A stretch of 11,081 bases of DNA from Elusimicrobiota bacterium (GTDB taxonomy: Bacteria; Ratteibacteria; UBA8468; B48-G9; JAFGKM01): NCBI GenBank assembly GCA_012515635.1, contig JAAYXZ010000068.1, forward strand, positions 1 through 11,081, read 5' to 3'. The notes under the pieces were generated by a model that did no database searches, was not told where the DNA came from, and saw only the letters and a list, made by a program, of their open reading frames with translations. Position 1 is the first letter of the stretch. Each line of letters starts with the position of its first letter. The translations under genes and the position numbers were made by a program. Shown piece by piece: positions 1-5,595 of this stretch.

Positions 1-1
1 A

Positions 2-223
2 ATCGCTCTTTTGAGAGAGCATAAAAAAAACAATCCGTTTGATTTCCCTACTACGATAAACGCTGCTTTTTTATATATAAGAAATATTGTGAAAAACCAT
101 AGAAATATTGATAAAAACATTTTAGATGCATATCAGAAACTTTATTCTCTGGATTTTAAACTTAAGACAGGCAGAATAGATACAGAGGATTTTGATATAT
201 TCCTTTTCTCTTTACTCCCCTGA
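2..223 (+). CDS. holA: DNA polymerase III subunit delta, C-terminal end (partial)
   Basis: The frame is open from the left edge to TGA 221-223, giving the last 73 residues of a protein that begins outside the window. Its end has an alpha-helical LYSLDFKLKTGRID stretch followed by a short hydrophobic tail. This matches the conserved end of HolA, which usually reads as D-(L/F)-x-x-K-(T/S)-G-(R/K) followed by leucines. HolA opens the beta sliding clamp as part of the clamp-loader complex; the C-terminal domain seen here forms the clamp-loader collar. The convergent rpsT gene 23 bp away supports the call, because holA and rpsT are neighbours in many bacteria. A TTG at 11 could be taken as a start, but the frame continues upstream, so it is almost certainly internal. 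No terminator is visible after the stop. Confidence 0.75.
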   Translation: MALLREHKKNNPFDFPTTINAAFLYIRNIVKNHRNIDKNILDAYQKLYSLDFKLKTGRIDTEDFDIFLFSLLP

Positions 224-246
224 TTGTATTTTTTGAGTTGTATCGG

Positions 247-510
247 TTATTTGCTATATTTATTCACAAAACGGGTTAATCCGCTCTTTTTTCTTGCCGC
301 AGTATTTTTATGTATTACACCCTTCTCTGCCGCTTTATCAATCATTTTCTGCGCTTTTTTCAACTGTTCTTTTGTCTCAGGATTCTGGCTTATAACGGAT
401 TTCTTTACGGTCTTAACTGTTTTTTTCATAGCATCTTTGATTTTTTTGTTGTAAGCCCTTTTCTTTGTCTCCTGTCTTTGCCGTTTCAAAATAGTTTTCT
501 TCTTAGCCAT
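247..510 (-). CDS. rpsT: 30S ribosomal protein S20
   Basis: This 87-residue, very basic protein starts MAKKKTILKRQRQ and ends in the S20 pattern of H-K-N-T-A-A-R-K-K-S-G-L (about residues 67-78) and a short basic tail. Length and composition are normal for S20, a primary 16S rRNA-binding protein of the small subunit that forms a three-helix bundle at the body of the 30S particle. The start is ATG at 510-508, with an AAAGGAG ribosome site about 10 bases upstream (521-527). A well-formed promoter lies at 560-588 on the same strand. The gene converges on holA and diverges from the sigma factor gene. Identification is secure. Confidence 0.97.
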   Translation of the reverse strand: MAKKKTILKRQRQETKKRAYNKKIKDAMKKTVKTVKKSVISQNPETKEQLKKAQKMIDKAAEKGVIHKNTAARKKSGLTRFVNKYSK

Positions 511-559
511 TGCTTTGTTTCTCCTTTTGCCTTTTTAATCTTTTATAGTAAGTGGTAAG

Positions 560-588
560 ATAATAACACAAACTAAACCGTTTATCAA
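560..588 (-). promoter_or_regulatory. Sigma-70 type promoter of rpsT
   Basis: Read on the minus strand, TTGATA (588-583, five of six matches to TTGACA) is followed by a 17-base spacer and TATTAT (565-560, five of six matches to TATAAT). Transcription would begin near 552 and leave a leader of about 40 bases containing the rpsT ribosome site. This is a sequence match only, but both hexamers and the spacing are near ideal and the position fits. Confidence 0.7.
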
Positions 589-621
589 AAAAAAATGTCT
601 TAATAGAAATGCGGGAAACAT

Positions 622-1134
622 ATGTCTGAAAAAAAAATAATCTTTGAAGAATTTTATAGGGATTATGCAGGGAAATTATATAGCGTGGCGTTTAGGATGG
701 TAAATAATAAACAGGACGCTATGGATATAGTACATGAAAGTTTTATAAGGGCATATAAGAGTTGGGGGAAATTCAGGCAAGAGTCTGCTGTCTCCACATG
801 GTTGTATAGGATAACGCTCAACCTTTCCCTTGACTTTTTGAGAAAACGGTCCAAAAACGGATGTCTGCCCATTGAAAAAGATTTTGAAGATGACAGATTA
901 TATTTTGGGGAGCAGGATATTATAAACTCGGATATGGCGAATATAATCAAAAGAGAGGTTGAGGGGCTTACTCCTAAGCAAAAAAAAGTTTTTATCTTAA
1001 AGTGTTATGAAGAGTTTACATATAAAGAGATAGCGGGAATCACAAACAGCAGGATAGGAACCGTTAAAGCAACGTATTTTCAAGCAGTGCAGAAGATAAA
1101 GAAAAATCTTGGAGGAAAGAAAAATGTTATGTAA
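622..1134 (+). CDS. ECF (group 4) RNA polymerase sigma factor
   Basis: This 170-residue protein has the two domains of an extracytoplasmic-function sigma factor. Region 2 spans about residues 10-77, with the typical core D-A-x-D-I-V-H-E-S-F, then S-T-W-L-Y-R-I and a basic D-F-L-R-K-R end; it binds core polymerase and melts the -10 element. Region 4 spans about residues 110-162, with a helix-turn-helix Y-K-E-I-A-G-I-T-N-S-R-I-G-T-V-K that reads the -35 element. The intervening linker (about 80-108) is acidic and short, and there is no C-terminal extension. ATG 622 has only a weak GGGA-type ribosome site. The last 11 bases overlap the anti-sigma gene, which implies co-expression and translational coupling. 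It therefore probably responds to an envelope or redox signal passed by that partner. Its target promoters are unknown; autoregulation is common in the family, but no convincing ECF promoter was found upstream. Confidence 0.93.
   Translation: MSEKKIIFEEFYRDYAGKLYSVAFRMVNNKQDAMDIVHESFIRAYKSWGKFRQESAVSTWLYRITLNLSLDFLRKRSKNGCLPIEKDFEDDRLYFGEQDIINSDMANIIKREVEGLTPKQKKVFILKCYEEFTYKEIAGITNSRIGTVKATYFQAVQKIKKNLGGKKNVM
1111..1126 (+). promoter_or_regulatory. Ribosome site that fixes the anti-sigma start at ATG 1124
   Basis: GGAGG (1111-1115) lies 8 bases before ATG 1124, inside the end of the sigma factor gene. The earlier in-frame TTG at 1109 overlaps this Shine-Dalgarno sequence and has none of its own, so ATG 1124 is the likely start. 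Confidence 0.8.
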
Positions 1135-1612
1135 AGAGTATGAACACTTAATGGTGGATTATCTTGCCGGGGAACTTTCGCATACAGAAAAAACGATGCT
1201 GATGGCGCATATCAGTAAATGCCCTGAGTGTGCCGAATTATTTACGGAATACAGAAGAGTTATTACAGAGAGCAAACGGATAGATATCCCTTTCCCTGAT
1301 GTCGGAGCATGGGAAAAGATGCTTCCTGTGATAAAAGAGACCCGTTCGCATCGTATCAGAATACTTAAGCCCGTTGTTGCGCTGGGTGTATTGTTTGTGA
1401 TTGTGTCCCTGTTTTTTGTCCGTCTGACCGATAACGGAAAAAATGGCGTGGCTATAAACATAGCAGGTAATAACGGTTATGGGGCGGTTCTTTCTGTGTT
1501 GCCATACCCTGAAACAAGTTTTCTTGACAGAATTGAAGACATAGATGATGAATCTGCCTCAGATATCCTTGAACTGGTCTTTAATGTCCCGATATCTCCG
1601 TTATACGAATAA
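1124..1612 (+). CDS. Membrane-anchored zinc-finger anti-sigma factor
   Basis: The product is 162 residues from ATG 1124. Residues 1-45 form an anti-sigma zinc-binding domain (zf-HC2/ZAS): Cys3, then Y-L-A-G-E-L-S, then His29-x3-Cys33-x2-Cys36. One hydrophobic segment at about residues 82-100 should cross the membrane once, leaving the zinc domain in the cytoplasm and a roughly 60-residue domain outside. In this family the cytoplasmic domain holds the partner sigma factor inactive until a signal removes or alters it. The outer part (about 101-162) has a Gly/Asn-rich start and an acidic centre (E-D-I-D-D-E), and I do not recognise it. The gene overlaps the sigma gene by 11 bases and a strong terminator follows 1 base after the stop, so the pair forms a two-gene unit. 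The signal sensed is unknown. Confidence 0.88.
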   Translation: MLCKEYEHLMVDYLAGELSHTEKTMLMAHISKCPECAELFTEYRRVITESKRIDIPFPDVGAWEKMLPVIKETRSHRIRILKPVVALGVLFVIVSLFFVRLTDNGKNGVAINIAGNNGYGAVLSVLPYPETSFLDRIEDIDDESASDILELVFNVPISPLYE

Positions 1613-1613
1613 T

Positions 1614-1678
1614 AAGCAAGGCAAGAGCAGTAACTAAAAGAGTTTTTCTATTGCTCATCAGATGCCTTGCTTTTTTTG
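1614..1678 (+). terminator. Intrinsic terminator after the sigma/anti-sigma pair
   Basis: AAGCAAGGCA (1614-1623) pairs perfectly over 10 bases with TGCCTTGCTT (1663-1672), followed by a T run (1671-1677). The 39-base loop is itself structured: GAGCA (1625-1629) pairs with TGCTC (1652-1656), and AACT/AGTT can form a small inner hairpin. It separates the sigma/anti-sigma unit from the polX operon. Confidence 0.9.
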
Positions 1679-1697
1679 TTATACGGGTTTTGCCTGA

Positions 1698-1743
1698 ATA
1701 TCTTATACTGGCTTGCCATACTCCCCGAAAATCTGTAAGATAT
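1698..1743. repeat. 8-bp inverted repeat enclosing a small palindrome, upstream of polX
   Basis: ATATCTTA (1698-1705) and TAAGATAT (1736-1743) are perfect inverted copies 30 bases apart. Between them lies TGGC-TT-GCCA (1709-1718). The set lies 31-76 bases upstream of the presumed polX -10 element, which suits a regulator-binding site, but no known operator is recognised. Confidence 0.35.
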
Positions 1744-1773
1744 AGATAAAAAACGGATAGCAGGGAATTAATT

Positions 1774-1779
1774 TATAAT
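1774..1779 (+). promoter_or_regulatory. Probable -10 element for the polX-led operon
   Basis: A perfect TATAAT lies 28 bases before the polX start and downstream of the sigma/anti-sigma terminator. No good -35 sequence is found 16-18 bases upstream (the region reads AAACGG), so the promoter may be weak or need an activator. Start of transcription would be near 1786. Confidence 0.45.
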
Positions 1780-1807
1780 GTAAAAAACAGGGTGTAAGAG
1801 AGTAATT

Positions 1808-3496
1808 ATGGGCAAAAACACAGAGATAGCGGATATTTTTGAAAAAATTGCGGATGCTCTTGAGGTTAAAGGAGATATTATTTTTAAGATTAATGCTTAT
1901 AGAAAAGCAGCGAAGGTATTAAGAGAATATTCTGAAGATATATCAGCCATAGAGCCCACAGAGATAGCAGGGATAGGTAAAGGGATGGCAGAAAAGATAG
2001 AGGAGTACCTGAAGACAGGCAAGATAAAAAAGTATGAAGAGGTTATGGCAGATATACCCGAAGGGCTGTTAGAACTCCTTAATATATCCAATGTAGGACC
2101 TAAAACGCTTCAACTTCTCCATAAAGAGCTTGGTGTAAATAATCTTGCGGACTTGGAAAAGGTGTTAAAAGAAGGAAAGTTGTCCGGTCTGCCGGGTATG
2201 GGCGAGAAAAAGGAGGAGAACATAAGCAAGGGTGTTTTCTTATATAAAGCGGGAAAGGCAAGGATGCCGCTTGCTGTTGCGTTAAGGGTGGCTAAGGAGT
2301 TCATAAAGCCGCTTTCAGGTGTCTCTGAGAGTGTTTATCCCGCAGGGTCTATAAGGAGAATGAAAGAGACAATAGGCGATATAGATATACTTGCTACAGG
2401 AGATAATGTAAAAGATATTATTGAGACATTTGTCCGTCAGCCGTATGTTAAAGAGATATTAGCGAAAGGTGATACAAAGGTATCCGTGAGAACATCTTTT
2501 GAAGATAGACAGGTTGACTTGAGAGTGGTGGAAAAAGAGTCGTGGGGGGCTGCTCTGGTATATTTTACCGGTTCAAAGGCGCATAATATAAAATTGAGGG
2601 GTTTGGCGAAGGATAAAGGGCTCAAGATAAATGAGTATGGCGTCTTTAAGGGGACAGAAAGGATTGCCGGCAGAACAGAAAAGGATGTCTATAAGACGTT
2701 AGGGGTCAGATGGATGCCGCCGGAGATGAGGGAGGACAGAGGGGAGATAGAGTTGGCGATAGAAGGCAAATTGCCGATACTGATAGAGCAAGAAAACATA
2801 AGAGGCGACCTGCACATTCATTCAAACTATTCTGATGGCACAGAGTCTATTGAAACAATGGTTCTTGCCGCAAAGGGGCTTGGATATGAGTATATAGGTA
2901 TCAGTGACCATTCAAAGTCGTCAAGGATAGCAGGGGGGCTCAGCGAAGAGAGGTTGAAAAGGAGAAATGAGGAGATAGATAGGGTGCAGGACAGGATAAA
3001 GGGGATAAAGATTCTAAAAGGGATGGAGGTGGATATACTCTCTGACGGGCGTCTTGATTATTCGGATTCTATACTGGAAGAACTGGATTTTGTTATAGCG
3101 GCGGTTCACCAGGGATTTACAAAAAATGTATCCAAAAGAATGAAAACGGCAATGGATAATCCATGGGTAGATATATTGGCGCATCCTACAGGATGGCTGC
3201 TATCGTGGCGCGAGGGCTACAATATAAACATAGAAGAGGTGATGGAGTATGCGGCTGAAAAAGGGGTTTTACTGGAGATAAATGCGTCATATAATCGTTT
3301 GGACTTAAATGATGTGAACATAATGAAAGCGAAGACATATGGGGCGAAGTTTATGATAGGAACCGATTCGCATAATACAGGTATGCTGGAAGATATGGAG
3401 TTGGGCATAGGAACAGCAAGAAGGGGCTGGCTTGAAAGCAAGGATGTTTTTAATACATACAGGTGGGATGATATTCCTTTGAGGAGGAGAAGATGA
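1808..3496 (+). CDS. polX: Family X DNA polymerase with PHP domain (PolX)
   Basis: The 562-residue length is usual for bacterial and archaeal PolX. Residues 1-150 hold the N-terminal 8-kDa-like region with helix-hairpin-helix motifs near 52-64, 93-103 and 127-138. The polymerase palm follows: G-S-x-R-R at 180-184, metal-binding Asp191 and Asp193 in G-D-I-D-I-L, and third Asp237. Y-F-T-G-S (252-256) is the sugar-selecting loop. The C-terminal PHP domain (about 332-545) has a complete-looking metal set: His336, His338, Asp343, His368, Glu407, His434, His459, Asp520 and His522. In characterised relatives such as Bacillus subtilis PolX, this domain gives 3'-5' exonuclease and AP-endonuclease activity, and the enzyme fills short gaps in base-excision repair. 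All catalytic residues are present, so both activities are expected. The ribosome site before ATG 1808 is weak (GAGAG). It opens the operon and overlaps the next gene by 4 bases. Confidence 0.96.
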   Translation: MGKNTEIADIFEKIADALEVKGDIIFKINAYRKAAKVLREYSEDISAIEPTEIAGIGKGMAEKIEEYLKTGKIKKYEEVMADIPEGLLELLNISNVGPKTLQLLHKELGVNNLADLEKVLKEGKLSGLPGMGEKKEENISKGVFLYKAGKARMPLAVALRVAKEFIKPLSGVSESVYPAGSIRRMKETIGDIDILATGDNVKDIIETFVRQPYVKEILAKGDTKVSVRTSFEDRQVDLRVVEKESWGAALVYFTGSKAHNIKLRGLAKDKGLKINEYGVFKGTERIAGRTEKDVYKTLGVRWMPPEMREDRGEIELAIEGKLPILIEQENIRGDLHIHSNYSDGTESIETMVLAAKGLGYEYIGISDHSKSSRIAGGLSEERLKRRNEEIDRVQDRIKGIKILKGMEVDILSDGRLDYSDSILEELDFVIAAVHQGFTKNVSKRMKTAMDNPWVDILAHPTGWLLSWREGYNINIEEVMEYAAEKGVLLEINASYNRLDLNDVNIMKAKTYGAKFMIGTDSHNTGMLEDMELGIGTARRGWLESKDVFNTYRWDDIPLRRRR

Positions 3497-4362
3497 TACC
3501 TATATTGATGGTCAAGGGAGAGACAGTTGCAGAGGTATGGGAAAAGAGTTTGATGGAATTATGGGAAAAAGGCATCTCTGTCAAGACAGAATATGATAAG
3601 CAGGATGATTTTGAAAGCAAGGATGCCACAATGATTATGGTGGTTAATAATCCGTTTGCCGAACCGAGAATACATCTTGCTTTCCCCGGAGGGATAGAGG
3701 ACCTGGAAAAGTATAGGCAGGAAGTTGTGGATGGCGTCCATGACCATTGGATATGCCCTGAAGAGAAGAAGTGGACATATACATATCATGACCGCCTGTT
3801 TAATTATAATATCCCTGAAAGTTCCGAGAAGAACAGAATAAACCAGATTGAGTATATTATTGAAAAACTCAGCGCTGTTTTTTATACCAGAAGGGCGCAG
3901 GCGATAACGTGGATACCGTTCTATGACCTTGCAACCTATGACCCTCCATGCCTTCAGCGGATATGGTGCAGGATAGTTGCAGGTAAAGATGGCGAAAATT
4001 ATCTTGTGATGAATGTCCATTGGCGTTCGCGGGATGCTTACAGGGCGGCATTTATGAATATCTTCGGACTTACTGCGCTCCAAAAATTTATAGCGGATAA
4101 GGTGTCGGAGAAGTCGGGTATTGAGGTTAAGGTTGGGCAGTATACGGATATAGCGGATTCTTACCATATTTACGGAGACAGCATACCTGATTTCACTGAG
4201 AGGTTCCTTAAATTGCTAAATAAAAGGGATTTTTTTAATGAGGAGCATACAAAAAGCAGAACCCTGAGAAGTGATAATCCTGTGGTGCAGGCGGGCTTTG
4301 AATACGGGAGGCAACTCCTTGAGATGGAAAAAAAGACAGGGAAGAAAGGCGTTACTTTTTAA
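3493..4362 (+). CDS. thyA: Thymidylate synthase, archaeal-type branch
   Basis: This 289-residue protein carries the thymidylate synthase core: phosphate-binding R133-R134 before A-Q-A-I-T-W, catalytic Cys153 in D-P-P-C-L-Q, R178-S-R-D181, Asn189 in F-M-N-I, and His225/Tyr227 in Y-H-I-Y. Asn189 aligns with the Asn (177 in E. coli) that selects dUMP; dCMP hydroxymethylases have Asp there, so a dUMP substrate is likely. It should methylate dUMP to dTMP using a methylene-folate-type cofactor. The N-terminus lacks the usual D-R-T-G-T phosphate loop, and T-Y-T-Y-H-D-R-L-F (95-103) stands in place of the usual bacterial motif. From memory this resembles the archaeal ThyA branch (such as the methanogen proteins) more than bacterial ThyA. 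The start has a GGAGGAG ribosome site and an ATGA overlap with polX. Activity and cofactor are inferred. Confidence 0.82.
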   Translation: MIPILMVKGETVAEVWEKSLMELWEKGISVKTEYDKQDDFESKDATMIMVVNNPFAEPRIHLAFPGGIEDLEKYRQEVVDGVHDHWICPEEKKWTYTYHDRLFNYNIPESSEKNRINQIEYIIEKLSAVFYTRRAQAITWIPFYDLATYDPPCLQRIWCRIVAGKDGENYLVMNVHWRSRDAYRAAFMNIFGLTALQKFIADKVSEKSGIEVKVGQYTDIADSYHIYGDSIPDFTERFLKLLNKRDFFNEEHTKSRTLRSDNPVVQAGFEYGRQLLEMEKKTGKKGVTF

Positions 4363-4383
4363 TATAAAACGGTAAACTGAGTT

Positions 4384-4401
4384 AAAGGAGATGTTAAACT
4401 G
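4384..4401 (+). promoter_or_regulatory. Ribosome site placing a CTG start at 4399
   Basis: AAAGGAG (4384-4390) lies 8 bases before CTG 4399. In this frame the nearest upstream stop is TGA 4378-4380, and no ATG, GTG or TTG occurs until GTG 4498. Starting at that GTG would delete the nucleotide-binding motif, so CTG is the best-supported start. Confidence 0.7.
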
Positions 4402-5595
4402 GCAAAGGAAAACAATGTTGTTATATTCGGGGCAGGACAGATAGGCAGGGGTTTTATAGGGGACATATGCCATAGTTCTGGTTATCATCTGGTATTTGTG
4501 GATGTTATGGAAGATGTGGTGAAGAGATTGAATGAGGAAAAGGCGTATCCGTTATGGTTGCTCAGTAATAATCAAAAGGAAGAAAAGAGAATAACAGACC
4601 TTTCTGCGCTTACATTTTCGGAGAGAGAGAAAATTTCACTGGTTCTGACAGAGGCGGATATTGCTTTTACTGCGGTCGGCGCAAACAATGTTAAATCGTT
4701 GGCGCCTATTATAGCGGATGGTATCAACAGAAAGGCAATGGAGCGCCCGCAGTCATATTTTAATTTGATAATATGTGAAAATCTTCTGGGCAGTTCAGAG
4801 ATATTGAGAAGGGAGATAGAGGGGTATCTCTCTTCGGATGGGAGAGTTTTTTTCAACAACAGGACAGGGCTTGTAGAGAGTGTAGTGAGCAGGATGGTGG
4901 CGCCGTTATCGGATGAGATGAGAAAGGCATCCCCGTTGTTGGTTACTGTTGAGCCGTATAATGTTTTACCGGTGGAGAAGAAAAAGTTTAAAGGCGATAT
5001 TCCGCCTGTTAAAGGGCTTTATCCTGTAGAAGACCTGTTCCCTTATGAGGAACTGAAGTTATTTATCCATAATTTGTCACATGCCTGTCTTGCGTATGCA
5101 GGTTATCTGAAGGGTTATACATATATTTGGGAAGCGCTTAGAGACCCTGATGTGAGAGGTGTTGTTGACAAGGTTGTGATTGAATCAAGAGAGGCGCTTA
5201 TAAAAAAACACCGTTTTGCGATAACGGAGATAGACGGCTATATAACGGACCTTATCAATAGGTTTGGGAATAAGTTGCTAAATGATACTGTGTTTAGGGT
5301 AGGAAGAGACCCTCTTAGAAAGATAGGGTATAATGACAGAATAGCGGGCGCGATAAGATTATGCCTTTCTCAGGGTATATACCCTGAGAAAATTTGTTTT
5401 GTTATGGCCGCTTGCCTGTGTTATAATTATCCAAATGATATAAAAGCGGTGGAGATGCAGGAGATTATCAGAAAAAGCGGGATAGAAGGCATATTAAAGA
5501 GTGTCTCCCGCATAACGGATGAGAATATAATAGAGGATATAAAAAATGACTATGAAAGAATTAAAAATGAAAGCAGCGGTCTTAAAAAATCCTGA
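4399..5595 (+). CDS. mtlD: Mannitol-1-phosphate 5-dehydrogenase family protein
   Basis: Read from CTG 4399 the protein has 398 residues, close to the roughly 382 of E. coli MtlD. Residues 7-35 form the Rossmann NAD site: V-V-I-F-G-A-G-Q-I-G-R-G-F-I-G (7-21), the MtlD signature, and Asp35 after strand two. The catalytic set of long-chain mannitol dehydrogenases, K-x4-N-x2-H, is complete as Lys220, Asn225 and His228 in K-L-F-I-H-N-L-S-H. R-V-G-R-D-P-L-R-K (about 300-308) is another family hallmark. The enzyme should interconvert a sugar-alcohol phosphate and ketose phosphate, mannitol 1-phosphate and fructose 6-phosphate in the type enzymes. No mannitol transporter or PTS gene is in the window, so the true substrate is open. 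The last 50 bases overlap the next gene. A perfect palindrome lies at 5366-5391. Confidence 0.83.
   Translation: MAKENNVVIFGAGQIGRGFIGDICHSSGYHLVFVDVMEDVVKRLNEEKAYPLWLLSNNQKEEKRITDLSALTFSEREKISLVLTEADIAFTAVGANNVKSLAPIIADGINRKAMERPQSYFNLIICENLLGSSEILRREIEGYLSSDGRVFFNNRTGLVESVVSRMVAPLSDEMRKASPLLVTVEPYNVLPVEKKKFKGDIPPVKGLYPVEDLFPYEELKLFIHNLSHACLAYAGYLKGYTYIWEALRDPDVRGVVDKVVIESREALIKKHRFAITEIDGYITDLINRFGNKLLNDTVFRVGRDPLRKIGYNDRIAGAIRLCLSQGIYPEKICFVMAACLCYNYPNDIKAVEMQEIIRKSGIEGILKSVSRITDENIIEDIKNDYERIKNESSGLKKS
5366..5391. repeat. Perfect 26-bp palindrome inside the mannitol-dehydrogenase-family gene
   Basis: TTTCTCAGGGTAT (5366-5378) is followed at once by its exact reverse complement (5379-5391). 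As RNA it folds to an 11-bp stem with an AUAU loop, followed by ATTTGTTTTGTT (5392-5403), which resembles the T tract of an intrinsic terminator. It encodes L-S-Q-G-I-Y-P-E-K near residues 322-330. Confidence 0.8.

Noticed and set aside
224..558. Two + strand ORFs opposite rpsT (224-454 and 310-558), hydrophobic and Phe-rich
   Set aside because: They are antisense shadows of the Lys-rich S20 gene; AAA/AAG codons read backwards give TTT/CTT. No ribosome site or domain supports them.
555..562. GTAAGATA present both upstream of the sigma gene (555-562) and upstream of polX (1735-1742)
   Set aside because: A single shared A/T-rich octamer in about 300 bases of intergenic sequence is weak; flanking bases and spacing to other motifs differ.
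574..602. Possible ECF-type promoter (AACC, 17 bases, GTC) for autoregulation of the sigma gene
   Set aside because: The match is only a few bases and overlaps the rpsT promoter region; it would occur by chance in any A/T-rich spacer.
1109..1123. TTG 1109 as the anti-sigma start
   Set aside because: It overlaps the GGAGG that serves ATG 1124, and the family's N-terminus begins near the Cys at residue 3 counted from ATG 1124.
3559..4167. 202-residue minus-strand ORF within the thymidylate synthase gene
   Set aside because: It lies wholly inside a gene with clear catalytic motifs, has no recognisable domain, and no promoter or ribosome site was seen.
4391..4441. ATG at 4391 as the start after AAAGGAG
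   Set aside because: It touches the Shine-Dalgarno sequence directly with no spacing, is in a different frame, and reaches a stop after 17 codons.
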